64,000 nt of DNA from Pandoraea terrigena (GTDB taxonomy: Bacteria > Pseudomonadota > Gammaproteobacteria > Burkholderiales > Burkholderiaceae), in NCBI RefSeq assembly GCF_902459705.1, contig NZ_CABPRU010000008.1:165299-229298 (forward strand). Direction: 5' to 3'. Both the position numbers and the translations under genes were made by a program. Shown piece after piece: positions 46,299-54,628 of the stretch; within the stretch, counting starts at the first letter, position 1, and each line of letters begins with the position of its first letter. The notes under the pieces were generated by a model. The model searched no databases, was not told the origin of the DNA, and saw nothing but the letters and a program-made list of their open reading frames with translations.

Positions 46299-46462
46299 TT
46301 AAATTGAATGTCTGCTTCCGATAAACGCAGACGTGCATCATCCCCACAGCGCGCAGGAATATCGCTCACCTCGCGAGTTGCCGCGCAGGAGTGGTTTATC
46401 AACTCAAGTGGGAGACTGTGTCCGGAGCTTCAGGGGGCTGCTCCACTTGCCGAGTGTCCTAA

Positions 46463-47344
46463 CTAGATCTGCAGTGGCAGTGCTCTAGCAAAGAAATCCG
46501 TAGTACCTCGTACACGTGTGGGCACGAATCGGCGCTTCGGCCAGACAAGGCTAACATCTCTAGGCTCGTTGATGAACTCATCGAGAACCGTGATCACGTC
46601 CGGATGCTGAAATTCCCCCACAAGCGAAGCCCGGTGGAACATGCCGATGCCAACGCCGGCAAGTACGCCAGCCAAGATCGTTTCGACGCTGCTGGAGGAA
46701 AGATTGCCGCTGACCGGCACGTTGAATCGACCTTCCGGCCCCGTGAACGGCCATTCCGTCATGTCGCCGTAGATCAGACAATTGTGATTGGCAAGCTCAG
46801 CTGGCGCCTTCGGGATACCGTGTTGCGCGAAATAGTGACGAGAGCCAGCGCAAACGAGTGAGGTTTCGGCCACACGTCGCACGACGGAATCGGGATCGTT
46901 CACGGGACTGACGCGAATTGCCAGATCGATCCGGTCTTCCACCATGTCCCTCACGGCGTCGGACAGCACCAGATCGACTCGAAGGCCAGGATGATGTGAC
47001 AACAGTTCGGGAATCAGCGGTAGCACATGCAAGCGGCCGAATGTTGATGGCGCGGCGATCCTGACAAGGCCCGAGACATCCAGGGTGCTACTGGTCAGCT
47101 CGCTGTCGGCCACCTGTATCTCGTCAACCAGCGGTTTGATGCGATCGAGATACCTCTGTCCTTGGTCGGTCAAAGTCACTTTCCGCGTGCTGCGATGGAG
47201 AAGCGCCACCCCGAGGCGTCTTTCCAACGCACCGACCGCCTTGCTGACCGCGGACTGCGACTGGCCGGTCTTGCGCGCAGCCGCAGAAAACCCACCGGTT
47301 TCGACTACGGCGATGAAGGCGTTCAGTTCGTGAAAATGATCCAT
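46463..47344 (-). CDS. LysR-family transcriptional regulator
   Basis: This 293-aa protein has the helix-turn-helix FIAVVETGGFSAAARKTGQS followed by QSAVSKAVGALERRLGVALL and a substrate-binding domain. It is divergent from the F420-like reductase gene across 97 bp, so it probably controls the reductase-SRPBCC-SRPBCC-SDR operon. Confidence 0.9.
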   Translation of the reverse strand: MDHFHELNAFIAVVETGGFSAAARKTGQSQSAVSKAVGALERRLGVALLHRSTRKVTLTDQGQRYLDRIKPLVDEIQVADSELTSSTLDVSGLVRIAAPSTFGRLHVLPLIPELLSHHPGLRVDLVLSDAVRDMVEDRIDLAIRVSPVNDPDSVVRRVAETSLVCAGSRHYFAQHGIPKAPAELANHNCLIYGDMTEWPFTGPEGRFNVPVSGNLSSSSVETILAGVLAGVGIGMFHRASLVGEFQHPDVITVLDEFINEPRDVSLVWPKRRFVPTRVRGTTDFFARALPLQI

Positions 47345-47441
47345 TCTTATTGGGAATCAGTCTTATGATCGATTCGACAATTATCTCAATAAAAGGAATC
47401 AATTACTATCCTCCCAAGCATATTTGAGAGGGAGCGATTTC

Positions 47442-48041
47442 ATGAGTTATTCGATCATCGGTTTTGGAGAGGTAGGCCAAGCGCTCGCCCGTGCCTTCGC
47501 CCGCAAGAGCATTGACGTGATCGTCGCCAGCCGGCGTCCACCTCAGGCACTGGCGCCGCAGGCGCAGACGATCGGCACGACAGTCCTCCCGAAGCCGTTG
47601 CAGGAGGCCGTCCAGGCCGACGTCATTATTCTTGCGGTGCCGTTTCGGGAATACACAACTGTCGCCAAGGCTCTGGCGAACTGGCAAGGCAAAACGATCA
47701 TCGATGCGACCAATGCGTATGGCGTGTCGGTTGATGAATTGGGAGGCCTGCCGTCTTCAGCGGTCATTGCCGAGGCGTTTACCGGCGCCAAATTTGTGAA
47801 GGGCTTCAATCATCTGCCCGCCGGCTTGCTGGCCGCCGATCCGAATGTCGAAGGTGGCCGCCGTGTTGTTTTTCTCGCCAGTGACGACGACAGCGCAGTG
47901 CCGCCGGTAGCGGCCTTGGCCGAACGCCTTGGCTTCGCGCCGGTGCCGTTGGGCAAGCTCGCCGAAGGCGGCACTCTCGTCCAAGCGCGCGGACGTACTT
48001 GGGCTCCGCTGATCTTCCAAGACCTCATCAAGCCCAACTGA
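47442..48041 (+). CDS. NAD(P)-binding oxidoreductase, F420-reductase-like (NPR/FNO type)
   Basis: This 199-aa Rossmann protein has YSIIGFGEVGQALARAFARK, VIVASRRPPQALA and ADVIILAVPFREYTTVAKAL, the arrangement of NADPH:F420 oxidoreductase-like and 6PGDH-related proteins. The ATG at 47442 follows GAGAGGGAG; an upstream codon at 47424 is less well placed. Bacteria of this group usually do not make F420, so the natural cofactor partner is uncertain. Confidence 0.82.
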   Translation: MSYSIIGFGEVGQALARAFARKSIDVIVASRRPPQALAPQAQTIGTTVLPKPLQEAVQADVIILAVPFREYTTVAKALANWQGKTIIDATNAYGVSVDELGGLPSSAVIAEAFTGAKFVKGFNHLPAGLLAADPNVEGGRRVVFLASDDDSAVPPVAALAERLGFAPVPLGKLAEGGTLVQARGRTWAPLIFQDLIKPN

Positions 48042-48088
48042 ACTCGCGCGATCTGCGACTGCAATCACGCAGGCAACGGGAGAAACTC

Positions 48089-48583
48089 ATGTACGAAACC
48101 ATCAAGTGGCCCGACGAAATGAAACCGAGTCGCTCACCGATCCACTTCACCAACGAACTTGACGTTGCGGCCTCGGTGGAGACGATCTGGTCGCTGCTCA
48201 CCGACCCCAAGGCGTGGCCTAGCTTTTATCCCGGCGTCCAGCACGTGCAGTTGCTGGATGGTCACGCGCGCTTCGGTGCCGGCACGCGCTTCGAGACGAA
48301 TCTGGCTGGGCAGGATGTCCATGCCTCGGTTCAGGAATTCGAGCCGATGACACGCATCGCCTGGGGCGGCTATCCGAAGGCCGCCGAGCATTCCAGGGCT
48401 TATCACGCCTGGATCATCACCCCGACGGCCAACGGTTGCCATCTATGGACCGAGGAAACGATGCGAGGGCCGCACTGGATTGAACTGGCCAAGCAGGCGC
48501 CGGACATTTACTGGCTCACCCACGAAAAGCTGCTCAAGGATATCGCCGAAGTCGCGGTCGCCCGCGAGAAATCGGGCGCTTGA
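48089..48583 (+). CDS. SRPBCC-family protein (first of a tandem pair)
   Basis: This 164-aa START-like protein has NELDVAASVETIWSLLTDPK, FGAGTRFETN and AYHAWIITPTANGCHLWTEE. The fold forms a deep pocket that binds or converts hydrophobic ligands. It is homologous to the next gene: both share the WxLLxD, GTR and AYHxWxITP-x-GCHxxTEET patterns. The ATG at 48089 follows GGGAGA. Confidence 0.82.
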   Translation: MYETIKWPDEMKPSRSPIHFTNELDVAASVETIWSLLTDPKAWPSFYPGVQHVQLLDGHARFGAGTRFETNLAGQDVHASVQEFEPMTRIAWGGYPKAAEHSRAYHAWIITPTANGCHLWTEETMRGPHWIELAKQAPDIYWLTHEKLLKDIAEVAVAREKSGA

Positions 48584-48599
48584 AGATCGGGAGGAAGAC

Positions 48600-49103
48600 A
48601 TGATCGACAAAGTGATCTGGCCTGAGCGTTACGACCCGGGAACGTCGGCTATCTATGCACTCAACGACATCGACATCAAGGCACCGCCCGAAGTGGTCTG
48701 GAAGCTGTTGGTCGATGCCGAGCATTGGGTGCGCTATTTTCCCGCCGAGGATCAGGTGAGCATCCTGTCAGGGGAGCCGGAACTGAAGCTGGGCACGCGC
48801 TACCACCGGGTGACGGTCGGCTATCCGATGAGCCTGACCGTGACCGAATGCGTGCCGAACCGCCGGCTGGCATGGGCAACGACGGTCGATGGCGACGACA
48901 CCGGCTCGACCGCCTACCACGGCTGGGTCATCACGCCAAGTGACGAAGGCTGTCATGTGCTGACAGAAGAAACCCAGCAAGGCGAGTTCTTCCTCGACGT
49001 GATCGGACGCCAATACCCCGGTGCGCTATATCGCTACCACCAGGACTGGGTCGAACGCCTTGCCCGAGCGGCGGAAGGCGAAGTGGCGAAACTGGCAGGC
49101 TGA
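48600..49103 (+). CDS. SRPBCC-family protein (second of a tandem pair)
   Basis: This 167-aa protein has NDIDIKAPPEVVWKLLVDAE, LKLGTRYHRVTVGYPMSLTV and AYHGWVITPSDEGCHVLTEE. It is a paralogue of the preceding gene, starting 16 bp after its stop. The pair may form a heterodimer or bind two forms of one ligand. Function is unknown. Confidence 0.82.
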   Translation: MIDKVIWPERYDPGTSAIYALNDIDIKAPPEVVWKLLVDAEHWVRYFPAEDQVSILSGEPELKLGTRYHRVTVGYPMSLTVTECVPNRRLAWATTVDGDDTGSTAYHGWVITPSDEGCHVLTEETQQGEFFLDVIGRQYPGALYRYHQDWVERLARAAEGEVAKLAG

Positions 49104-49127
49104 CCCATCCTCAAACGGAGAGAATCC

Positions 49128-49922
49128 ATGCATATCGAACTCAAGAACCGCAAGGCGATCGTGACCGGTTCCACCGCCGGCATTGGCCGCGCGATTGCCG
49201 AAGGGCTGGCGCGCGCAGGCGCGGCGGTCGTCATCAACGGGCGCACGCAGGAACGTGTCGATGCCGCATTGCGCGAGATGCGCACCTTGTTGCCGGAGGC
49301 CGAATTGACCGGCGTCGCCGCGGATATCGCCACGGCGGTAGGGTGCACGGCTCTTTTCGAGCACGCGCCGGACGCGGATATTCTCGTCAATAATGCGGGC
49401 ACTGCACGCCTGAACAATTTTTTCGATCAGGTCGACGACGAATGGCTGGACTTGTTCCAGCTCAACGTGATGAGCGGCGTGCGCGCCGCGCGTCACTACG
49501 TGCCAAAAATGGTGGAACGCGGCTGGGGGAGGGTCGTGTTCATCAGCAGCGAATCCGGACTGAACATCCCGAAGGAGATGATCGACTACGGCGTCACCAA
49601 GACCGCGATTCTAGCTGTCTCGCGTGGGCTGGCGGAACTCGTCGCTGGCACAGGTGTTACCGTCAACGCCGTGTTGCCCGGCCCGACCAACTCCGAGATT
49701 CTATCCAAGTGGATGAATTCGGCTGCAAAAGAGCAAGGCATCACGCAGGCACAAGCCGAGCGAGAGTTCCTGGCAGCCGCCCGCCCGACAACACTGATCA
49801 ACCGTTTCGCCACCACCGAAGAGGTTGCGAACATGGTGGTATATGCCTGCTCGGAACAAGCTTCTGCGACCACGGGTGCCGCATTGCGGGTCGATGGCGG
49901 CGTAGTTCGTTCGATCGCTTGA
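49128..49922 (+). CDS. SDR-family oxidoreductase
   Basis: This 264-aa classical SDR has the nucleotide loop VTGSTAGIGRAIAEGLARAG, ILVNNAGTARLNNF, the catalytic Ser in VFISSESGLNIPK and YGVTKTAILAVSRGLAELV. It is the last gene of the LysR-controlled reductase/SRPBCC cassette, 24 bp after the second SRPBCC gene. The substrate is unknown. Confidence 0.88.
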   Translation: MHIELKNRKAIVTGSTAGIGRAIAEGLARAGAAVVINGRTQERVDAALREMRTLLPEAELTGVAADIATAVGCTALFEHAPDADILVNNAGTARLNNFFDQVDDEWLDLFQLNVMSGVRAARHYVPKMVERGWGRVVFISSESGLNIPKEMIDYGVTKTAILAVSRGLAELVAGTGVTVNAVLPGPTNSEILSKWMNSAAKEQGITQAQAEREFLAAARPTTLINRFATTEEVANMVVYACSEQASATTGAALRVDGGVVRSIA

Positions 49923-49949
49923 AATAGCGGTGTGGCGGCAATAGCGCCG

Positions 49950-50018
49950 ATGGAACTTCGCCATCTACACCGCTTTGTGGCGGCAGGTGAAGCGCTGCGT
50001 GTCGCGCGAGCAGCGTGA
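49950..50018 (+). pseudogene. LysR-type regulator, N-terminal remnant (22 codons)
   Basis: MELRHLHRFVAAGEALRV followed by ARAA and a stop matches the first residues of LysR regulators (MELRHLRYFVAVAE-like), after which the gene is lost. It is about 30 bp after the SDR stop. It is the third LysR fragment in the accessory region, after those at 38927 and 43118. Confidence 0.55.
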
Positions 50019-50124
50019 CGTCCCCCCGTCTTCAGTATCACAGAGCTTTAGCGTCCGGGGGGGGGCAACTCAGCGATATGGAGCGCGTGCTGGGCCAGCT
50101 TCCCATGCCCGTTAAGGCCGCCGC

Positions 50125-50403
50125 GTTGTGGAACTGGAGGGGCCGTATCCGGTGTCTCCTCGTGACATCGCGGCGAGCCTGTCCCGATTGCTGGGCCGGG
50201 AAGTCGTGGCTAATGCCGTCGCGCGCGACACCTGGGAAACGCTGTTTCGCGCACAAGGAATGTCCAATCCGTTGCCTCGAATGCAGATGATCGATGGTTT
50301 CAACGAAGGCTGGTTGTGCTTCGAGGGCGGGGCGGTGGAACGCCGCCTCGGCAATGTGACCTTAGACATCGCACTGCACGGTCTGATCGAACAGGCCTCG
50401 TGA
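50125..50403 (+). pseudogene. NmrA-like NAD(P)-binding protein, C-terminal remnant
   Basis: The frame encodes VVELEGPYPVSPRDIAASLS, RLLGREVVANAVARDTWETL and FRAQGMSNPLPRMQMIDGFN followed by GGAVERRLGNVTLD, the end of NmrA/NAD(P)H-binding SDR proteins. An in-frame stop lies just upstream of position 50116 and the Rossmann domain is missing. The GTG at 50128 could start a product of about 90 aa but is unlikely to be functional. The following 280 bp hold only the operator described at 50615. Confidence 0.7.
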
Positions 50404-50614
50404 GCCGATTTCCATCCGAGTGGATCGGTTTCTATTTCAGAAAGAAAGCGATTTTCCAGATCCATGATTTCTTCCATTTCGACCGCCGGCGATGAAGTCA
50501 TCCCGGCGCGCTCCCGGGCAAACTTGGCTCGCTGTCGTCGCGCTGGCCATTGTTGGCCGCTAATCAGGATCACGAACAGTTGTTGAGTTTGCCGGTCATA
50601 GGGTGACGATGTTT

Positions 50615-50658
50615 TACCCGGATAAATTTGACGAATTAATTTTATCCGGGTAATAATA
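50615..50658 (+). promoter_or_regulatory. Dual operator overlapping a promoter upstream of the DUF2239 operon
   Basis: TTACCCGGATAAA (50615-50627) and TTTATCCGGGTAA (50642-50654) form a perfect 13-bp inverted repeat, and each arm contains the near-palindrome TTAYCCGGRTAA. Between and over them lies a promoter: -35 TTGACG at 50629-50634, a 17-bp spacer and -10 TAATAA at 50652-50657. The layout is typical for a TetR-type repressor that binds two sites and blocks RNA polymerase; no such repressor gene is adjacent. Positions of the right arm may be off by one base. Confidence 0.75.
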
Positions 50659-50685
50659 GTCGGGTTCATTTTACGAGAACCAGAC

Positions 50686-51327
50686 ATGCCTGATCCCTTA
50701 ACCCAATCCTGCACGGCATTTGCCGGCCGTAGGCTGCTGCTGGCGGGCCCGTTGGCGGAAGTGGCGATGAAGGTGAAACAATCCGCCGAGGGTGCCGACA
50801 CGGTCCTCGTCTTTGACGACGCTACCGGCCGCGTCATTGATCTCGATCTGCGCGGAAGTGATGCGGAAATCCTTGAGCGGCTCTCGCAGCCGCCGAAGAC
50901 GTTTGCGGGACGCTATCGCCCCAAGGCGGACGCGACACCCGGCACGACGACCTCGGAGAAAGGCGATAACCCGCAGTCTCGCGGGCGTCCCAAACTGGGC
51001 GTCATCGCCCGCGAGGTGACCTTGCTGCCCCGGCATTGGGAATGGTTGGCGGTTCAGCCCGGTGGCGCCTCCGCAGCGCTGAGGCGCCTTGTCGACGAAG
51101 TCCGTAAGGGCATGCATCCTCGCCAGCAAAGACGTGCCGCCCAGGACGCCGCATACCAGTTCATGCAGGCGATCGCGGGTGATTTTCCCGGCTACGAAGA
51201 AGCGACGCGGGCGCTTTTCGCAGACGATCGCCCGGGGCTGGAAGAGCGGGTCGCCGCGTGGCCCGAAGACATCCGGACCTATGCGCTGCGTCTCGCATTT
51301 AGCCCGGCCGACGCGTCGCATTCCTGA
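50686..51327 (+). CDS. DUF2239 family protein
   Basis: This 213-aa protein has GAGRR-like FAGRRLLLAGPLAEVAMKVK, VLVFDDATGRVIDLDLRGSD and the conserved GRPKLGVIAREVTLLPRHWE followed by WLAVQPGGASAALRRLVDEV. DUF2239 proteins are often found beside TetR-type regulators and are induced by envelope or electrophile stress; their role is unknown. It is the first gene of a three-gene unit under the dual operator. Confidence 0.8.
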   Translation: MPDPLTQSCTAFAGRRLLLAGPLAEVAMKVKQSAEGADTVLVFDDATGRVIDLDLRGSDAEILERLSQPPKTFAGRYRPKADATPGTTTSEKGDNPQSRGRPKLGVIAREVTLLPRHWEWLAVQPGGASAALRRLVDEVRKGMHPRQQRRAAQDAAYQFMQAIAGDFPGYEEATRALFADDRPGLEERVAAWPEDIRTYALRLAFSPADASHS

Positions 51328-51349
51328 CATCGCATTTAACGCCACCACC

Positions 51350-51811
51350 ATGAGCCGAACCAACGCCTCAGCCTATCGCGAACCGACACAGGACGCCGGA
51401 CGGCAGTTCGTGCAGCGCGATTTTACCGGTCGCGTCGTCATGCTCAATCTGCTGCGGTTCAGAGACATCGCCGATTATTCCGGCTACCCCGAACTGGCGC
51501 CCGCTGAGATGATCAGCGGCGCCCAGGCCTTCGATCGCTACATCCAGCATACGCTGCCCCTTTTGCGGAAGACCGGGGGCGATATCCTGTTTCTCGGCGA
51601 AGGCGGATCTTTCCTGATCGGCCCCGTCGAGGAGTCGTGGGATCTGGCAATGCTGGTTCGCCAGGCCAGCGTCGCTTCTTTCCTCTCTTTCGCCAGCCAT
51701 CCAGGGTATCTCGCGGGGCTCGGTCATCGCACGGCGGCGGTGAAGGATTCCCGCCTTCTCCCACTGTCGGAAATGCCGTTGCCCATGGTTGCCGAAACAG
51801 CGCAGCCATGA
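51350..51811 (+). CDS. DUF1330-like (dimeric ferredoxin-fold) protein
   Basis: This 153-aa protein has VVMLNLLRFRDIADY, YPELAPAEMISGAQAFDRYI, GGDILFLGEGGSFLIGPVEE and FLSFASHPGYLAGLGHRTAA, matching small alpha/beta-barrel proteins of the DUF1330/NIPSNAP type. It is 22 bp after the DUF2239 gene and overlaps the next start by 4 bp. Confidence 0.75.
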   Translation: MSRTNASAYREPTQDAGRQFVQRDFTGRVVMLNLLRFRDIADYSGYPELAPAEMISGAQAFDRYIQHTLPLLRKTGGDILFLGEGGSFLIGPVEESWDLAMLVRQASVASFLSFASHPGYLAGLGHRTAAVKDSRLLPLSEMPLPMVAETAQP

Positions 51812-52719
51812 ACATCACAAAGGCCAACGGCATTGCGCTCGCCTGGGACAGTTTCGGCCATGCCTATGCTGAGGCAATCCTGCTGATTTCCGGGCTCGGG
51901 ACGCAGATGATCCGCTGGACCACGCCTTTTTGTGAGGGCTTGGCCGAAAAGGGCTATCGCGTGATCCGCTTCGACAACCGGGATGCGGGATGCTCCACAC
52001 ATTTTCGCGCCTCGGCCGCACCGGATTTCGGCGTGCTCGCGGCCGCGCTGATGGCCGGACGCCAGCCTGAAGTGGCCTATACGCTTTACGACATGGCGGC
52101 CGACGTCATCGGTCTGCTCAATGCCCTCGGCATCGCGCGGACGCATGTCGTCGGGCGTTCGATGGGCGGCATGATTGCCCAGATCCTGGCGAGCGACCAT
52201 GCCGACCGGATCCTTTCCCTGACGTCGATCATGTCGAGCACGGGTAATCCAGCCCTGCCGCAGGCAGCGCCCGACGTGATGGCGATGATGATGCGTCCCG
52301 CGCCTGATCCCGTTGTCGATCCGGGAGGCTTTCTGGCGGTGCGTCTCGCTTTCGCGCGCAGAATTGCGGGGAGGGGGTATGCGTTCGATGAAGCGACCCA
52401 TCGTGCCATCCTGCTGGAAGAAGCGCGGCGCTGCTACGATCCCGGCGGCGTGGCGCGGCAGATTGCGGCCATGGCAGTGACAGGGGACCTGCGAGCGCGT
52501 CTTGCGACGATCAAAGCGCCGGCGCTCGTCATACATGGAACCGATGATCCACTGATCCCGCCCGCCTGCGCACAGGACACCGCACGCTCAATCCCGAATG
52601 CGGTCTACCTGCCTATCGATGGCATGGGGCATGATTTGCCCCATGCACTCAATCAGACGCTTATCGACGCGATGTGTGGAGCGGGCCGACCAGAGTTTCG
52701 TCGAGGAGCCATTGGCTGA
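51808..52719 (+). CDS. Alpha/beta hydrolase
   Basis: This 303-aa protein has LLISGLGTQMIRWTTPFCEG and IRFDNRDAGCSTHF, the complete nucleophile elbow VVGRSMGGMIAQILASDHAD, an Asp in IHGTDDPLIPP and a His in DGMGHDLPHAL, so the catalytic triad is present. It starts in the overlap ATGA and is the third gene of the operon. Its 3' end overlaps the convergent LysR gene by 59 bp. Confidence 0.88.
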   Translation: MNITKANGIALAWDSFGHAYAEAILLISGLGTQMIRWTTPFCEGLAEKGYRVIRFDNRDAGCSTHFRASAAPDFGVLAAALMAGRQPEVAYTLYDMAADVIGLLNALGIARTHVVGRSMGGMIAQILASDHADRILSLTSIMSSTGNPALPQAAPDVMAMMMRPAPDPVVDPGGFLAVRLAFARRIAGRGYAFDEATHRAILLEEARRCYDPGGVARQIAAMAVTGDLRARLATIKAPALVIHGTDDPLIPPACAQDTARSIPNAVYLPIDGMGHDLPHALNQTLIDAMCGAGRPEFRRGAIG

Positions 52720-53569
52720 ACGCTTGAATTGGCCCTCTGCTCAATCCGATCGGCTCAGGGAGGATGAGACAGAAGGTTTTGGAGATGGTTTTCCCTTCTG
52801 GCCATGGGGCGACCAGACGTCCTAGCGAGAGTTCGGTTTCAACATAGAGGCGCGGCACCAGCGCTACGCCGAGGCCGGCCAATGCCGCTTCGATCAGCAT
52901 TCCGTGAAGGTCATAGCGCGCACCCATCGCAGGATTGGTCAACGGGGTTCCGGTCTCCTGAGCGTAGCGTTGCCAAGCGTCAGGGTTCTGTCGTCGGTGC
53001 AGGCGCGGTAGGTCGTCCAGTGAGGTTGTTCCTTCGCCTTCTGTCAGAAGGTCGGGATGGCAAACCGGAACCAGCACCTCATGCAGCAGGTGGTGAGTCC
53101 GCATTCCCGTCCACGCCGGGTGCTCGAAGTGAATTGCCGCATCGAATCCGCTTTCCGCGAGGACGAAGGGATCCATGCGCTCGGCTAGGTGCACAGTGAT
53201 ATTCGGATGCCTCTGTTGGAATCGTGACAAGCGAGGAATGAGCCATCGCATCGCGAAAGTCGGGATGGTGGCAATGTCGAGGCTTGCGCCGTCGCTCGGC
53301 TGTCCCATCAAGTACTGACTATCCCGATCCAGTCGGTCAAGCGATTCGCGAACTTGGACCGCGTAGCGTTCCCCGTTGGGCAGGAGGCGGACACGATTGC
53401 CGACCCGCTCGAACAGCGTGACCCCGAGGAACGCTTCGAGCCGGCCAATCTGGCGACTGATGGCGCCTTCCGTGAGCGACAGTTCCTCCGCCGCGCGCGC
53501 GAAGCTGCCGTGACGGGCGGCTGCCTCGAATGCCGTCAGTGCCGTGCTGCTGGGGATCTTCCTTCGCAT
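52661..53569 (-). CDS. LysR-family transcriptional regulator (GcvA-like)
   Basis: This 302-aa protein has the helix-turn-helix FEAAARHGSFARAAEELSLT followed by EGAISRQIGRLEAFLGVTLF, of the GcvA/AmpR type, and a substrate-binding domain. Its 3' end overlaps that of the alpha/beta hydrolase gene on the other strand. It is divergent from the EthD-like gene with a dyad at 53645, so it probably controls that three-gene cassette. Confidence 0.9.
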   Translation of the reverse strand: MRRKIPSSTALTAFEAAARHGSFARAAEELSLTEGAISRQIGRLEAFLGVTLFERVGNRVRLLPNGERYAVQVRESLDRLDRDSQYLMGQPSDGASLDIATIPTFAMRWLIPRLSRFQQRHPNITVHLAERMDPFVLAESGFDAAIHFEHPAWTGMRTHHLLHEVLVPVCHPDLLTEGEGTTSLDDLPRLHRRQNPDAWQRYAQETGTPLTNPAMGARYDLHGMLIEAALAGLGVALVPRLYVETELSLGRLVAPWPEGKTISKTFCLILPEPIGLSRGPIQAFSQWLLDETLVGPLHTSRR

Positions 53570-53644
53570 GAGTGTTCCTGGTCTGAGGATGGTGATCCAG
53601 CCTAGCTTGATCTTTCATCACTGAAGCATACCGAAAAATCGTTT

Positions 53645-53667
53645 TATGAGCAGAGATTGAGCTCATA
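53645..53667. promoter_or_regulatory. Dyad operator between LysR and the EthD-like gene
   Basis: TATGAGC (53645-53651) and GCTCATA (53661-53667) form a perfect 7-bp inverted repeat with a 9-bp spacer, 76 bp from the LysR start. It has the size of a LysR activation site. Directly after it a 17-codon open frame (53670-53723) ends 4 bp before the next gene; its AAGGAGGG could aid translation. Confidence 0.5.
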
Positions 53668-53727
53668 TCATGATGGAACATCAACAAGGAGGGCCGGCGC
53701 ACAACGCTTCCGGTCGCAAGTGATCTG

Positions 53728-54288
53728 ATGATCTATACCGTCGAATGCAGCTTTGCCGATCCGGCCAGTGAAGCAGCGTGGAATGATTTCTATAGCCTGG
53801 AAAAACTACCCGCGCTCATTTCAGTGGGCGGTTTCCATACCTCGCAGCGTTTCAGGGCGTTGCGCGCGGGTTGCCCTACCTACCTTGCCGTCCATTCGAT
53901 CGACGGTCTGGCTGTGCTCCAGGGCGACGAATACCGTCAGAAGGGCGGCGGCAATTTCGCACGCTGGCAGCAGCACATCACCGATTGGCACCGCAATCTT
54001 TATGGTGGTCTTGACCGCGCCCCCGCCATCGGTGAAGGCGATTGTCTGGTCTTGAGTGCAGTCGGTCCCGAGCCGCTCATCGAGATGGGGCTCATGCCTG
54101 AGGAGATCCGGGCGGTCGCATTGGAGAAGTTTCCTGAGAACCGGTGGTTGGCAAAGCTGGGGCACGCCACGAGCCTGCACGTAGACCCGCTTCCGAAGGG
54201 GGTGCATCTCTATGCGCCGATGACCGCGCAATTGACAAGTGGCCGTGGCCTCGCGCCCCAAACGCCGGAGCAGAAGCAAAATGCCTAA
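53728..54288 (+). CDS. EthD/ferredoxin-fold protein of unknown function
   Basis: This 186-aa protein has MIYTVECSFADPASEAAWND, FYSLEKLPALISVGGFHTSQ, RFRALRAGCPTYLAVHSIDG and a second half with LMPEEIRAVALEKFPENRWL. It resembles dimeric alpha/beta-barrel proteins of the EthD class, involved in oxidative metabolism of small molecules. No catalytic signature was recognised. It overlaps the tautomerase gene by 8 bp. Confidence 0.65.
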   Translation: MIYTVECSFADPASEAAWNDFYSLEKLPALISVGGFHTSQRFRALRAGCPTYLAVHSIDGLAVLQGDEYRQKGGGNFARWQQHITDWHRNLYGGLDRAPAIGEGDCLVLSAVGPEPLIEMGLMPEEIRAVALEKFPENRWLAKLGHATSLHVDPLPKGVHLYAPMTAQLTSGRGLAPQTPEQKQNA

Positions 54289-54607
54289 CGTGACGATCTT
54301 CATGCCGACGGAAAAGATGCCGTCTGATGCGAACCGAGCGGAACTCGCCGCGCGATGCACTCGGCTTTGCACGGACATCCTCCAGGCGGCGCTGGACAAC
54401 GTACATGTCATCTATGTCGCGGCCCACCACGGGAGAGGGCATCCGGCCTATGTGGAAATCAAGTACCGCCTCGAATCGCTCAGGACGTCATCGGTCATGG
54501 ACGTCTTCATGGCGCGACTGGATGAGGCCATTACGCGCCATACGGGGCTAACGGCGCGTATCCGTTGTTTCGGCTACGCGGCCCCCGCCATTCATGCGCG
54601 CAACTGA
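54281..54607 (+). CDS. Tautomerase-like protein (4-oxalocrotonate tautomerase superfamily)
   Basis: This 108-aa protein has an N-terminal Met-Pro (MPNVTIFMPTEKMPSDANRA), so Pro1 would be exposed after Met removal, and the TDILQAALDNVHVIYVAAHH strand-helix typical of small beta-alpha-beta tautomerases, plus a longer C-terminus. Such enzymes move protons in keto-enol pairs or hydrate unsaturated acids. It is the second gene of the EthD-tautomerase-MBL cassette. Confidence 0.72.
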   Translation: MPNVTIFMPTEKMPSDANRAELAARCTRLCTDILQAALDNVHVIYVAAHHGRGHPAYVEIKYRLESLRTSSVMDVFMARLDEAITRHTGLTARIRCFGYAAPAIHARN

Positions 54608-54628
54608 TTACGAGCCAGGAGCACTGCA

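Noticed and set aside
46310..46332. Hairpin GTCTGC/GCAGAC after the aldehyde dehydrogenase as terminator
   Set aside because: The stem is only 6 bp with an 11-bp loop and there is no T-tract after it.
50404..50614. Minus-strand frame before the dual operator as the missing repressor
   Set aside because: The readable part has no helix-turn-helix and no clear start.
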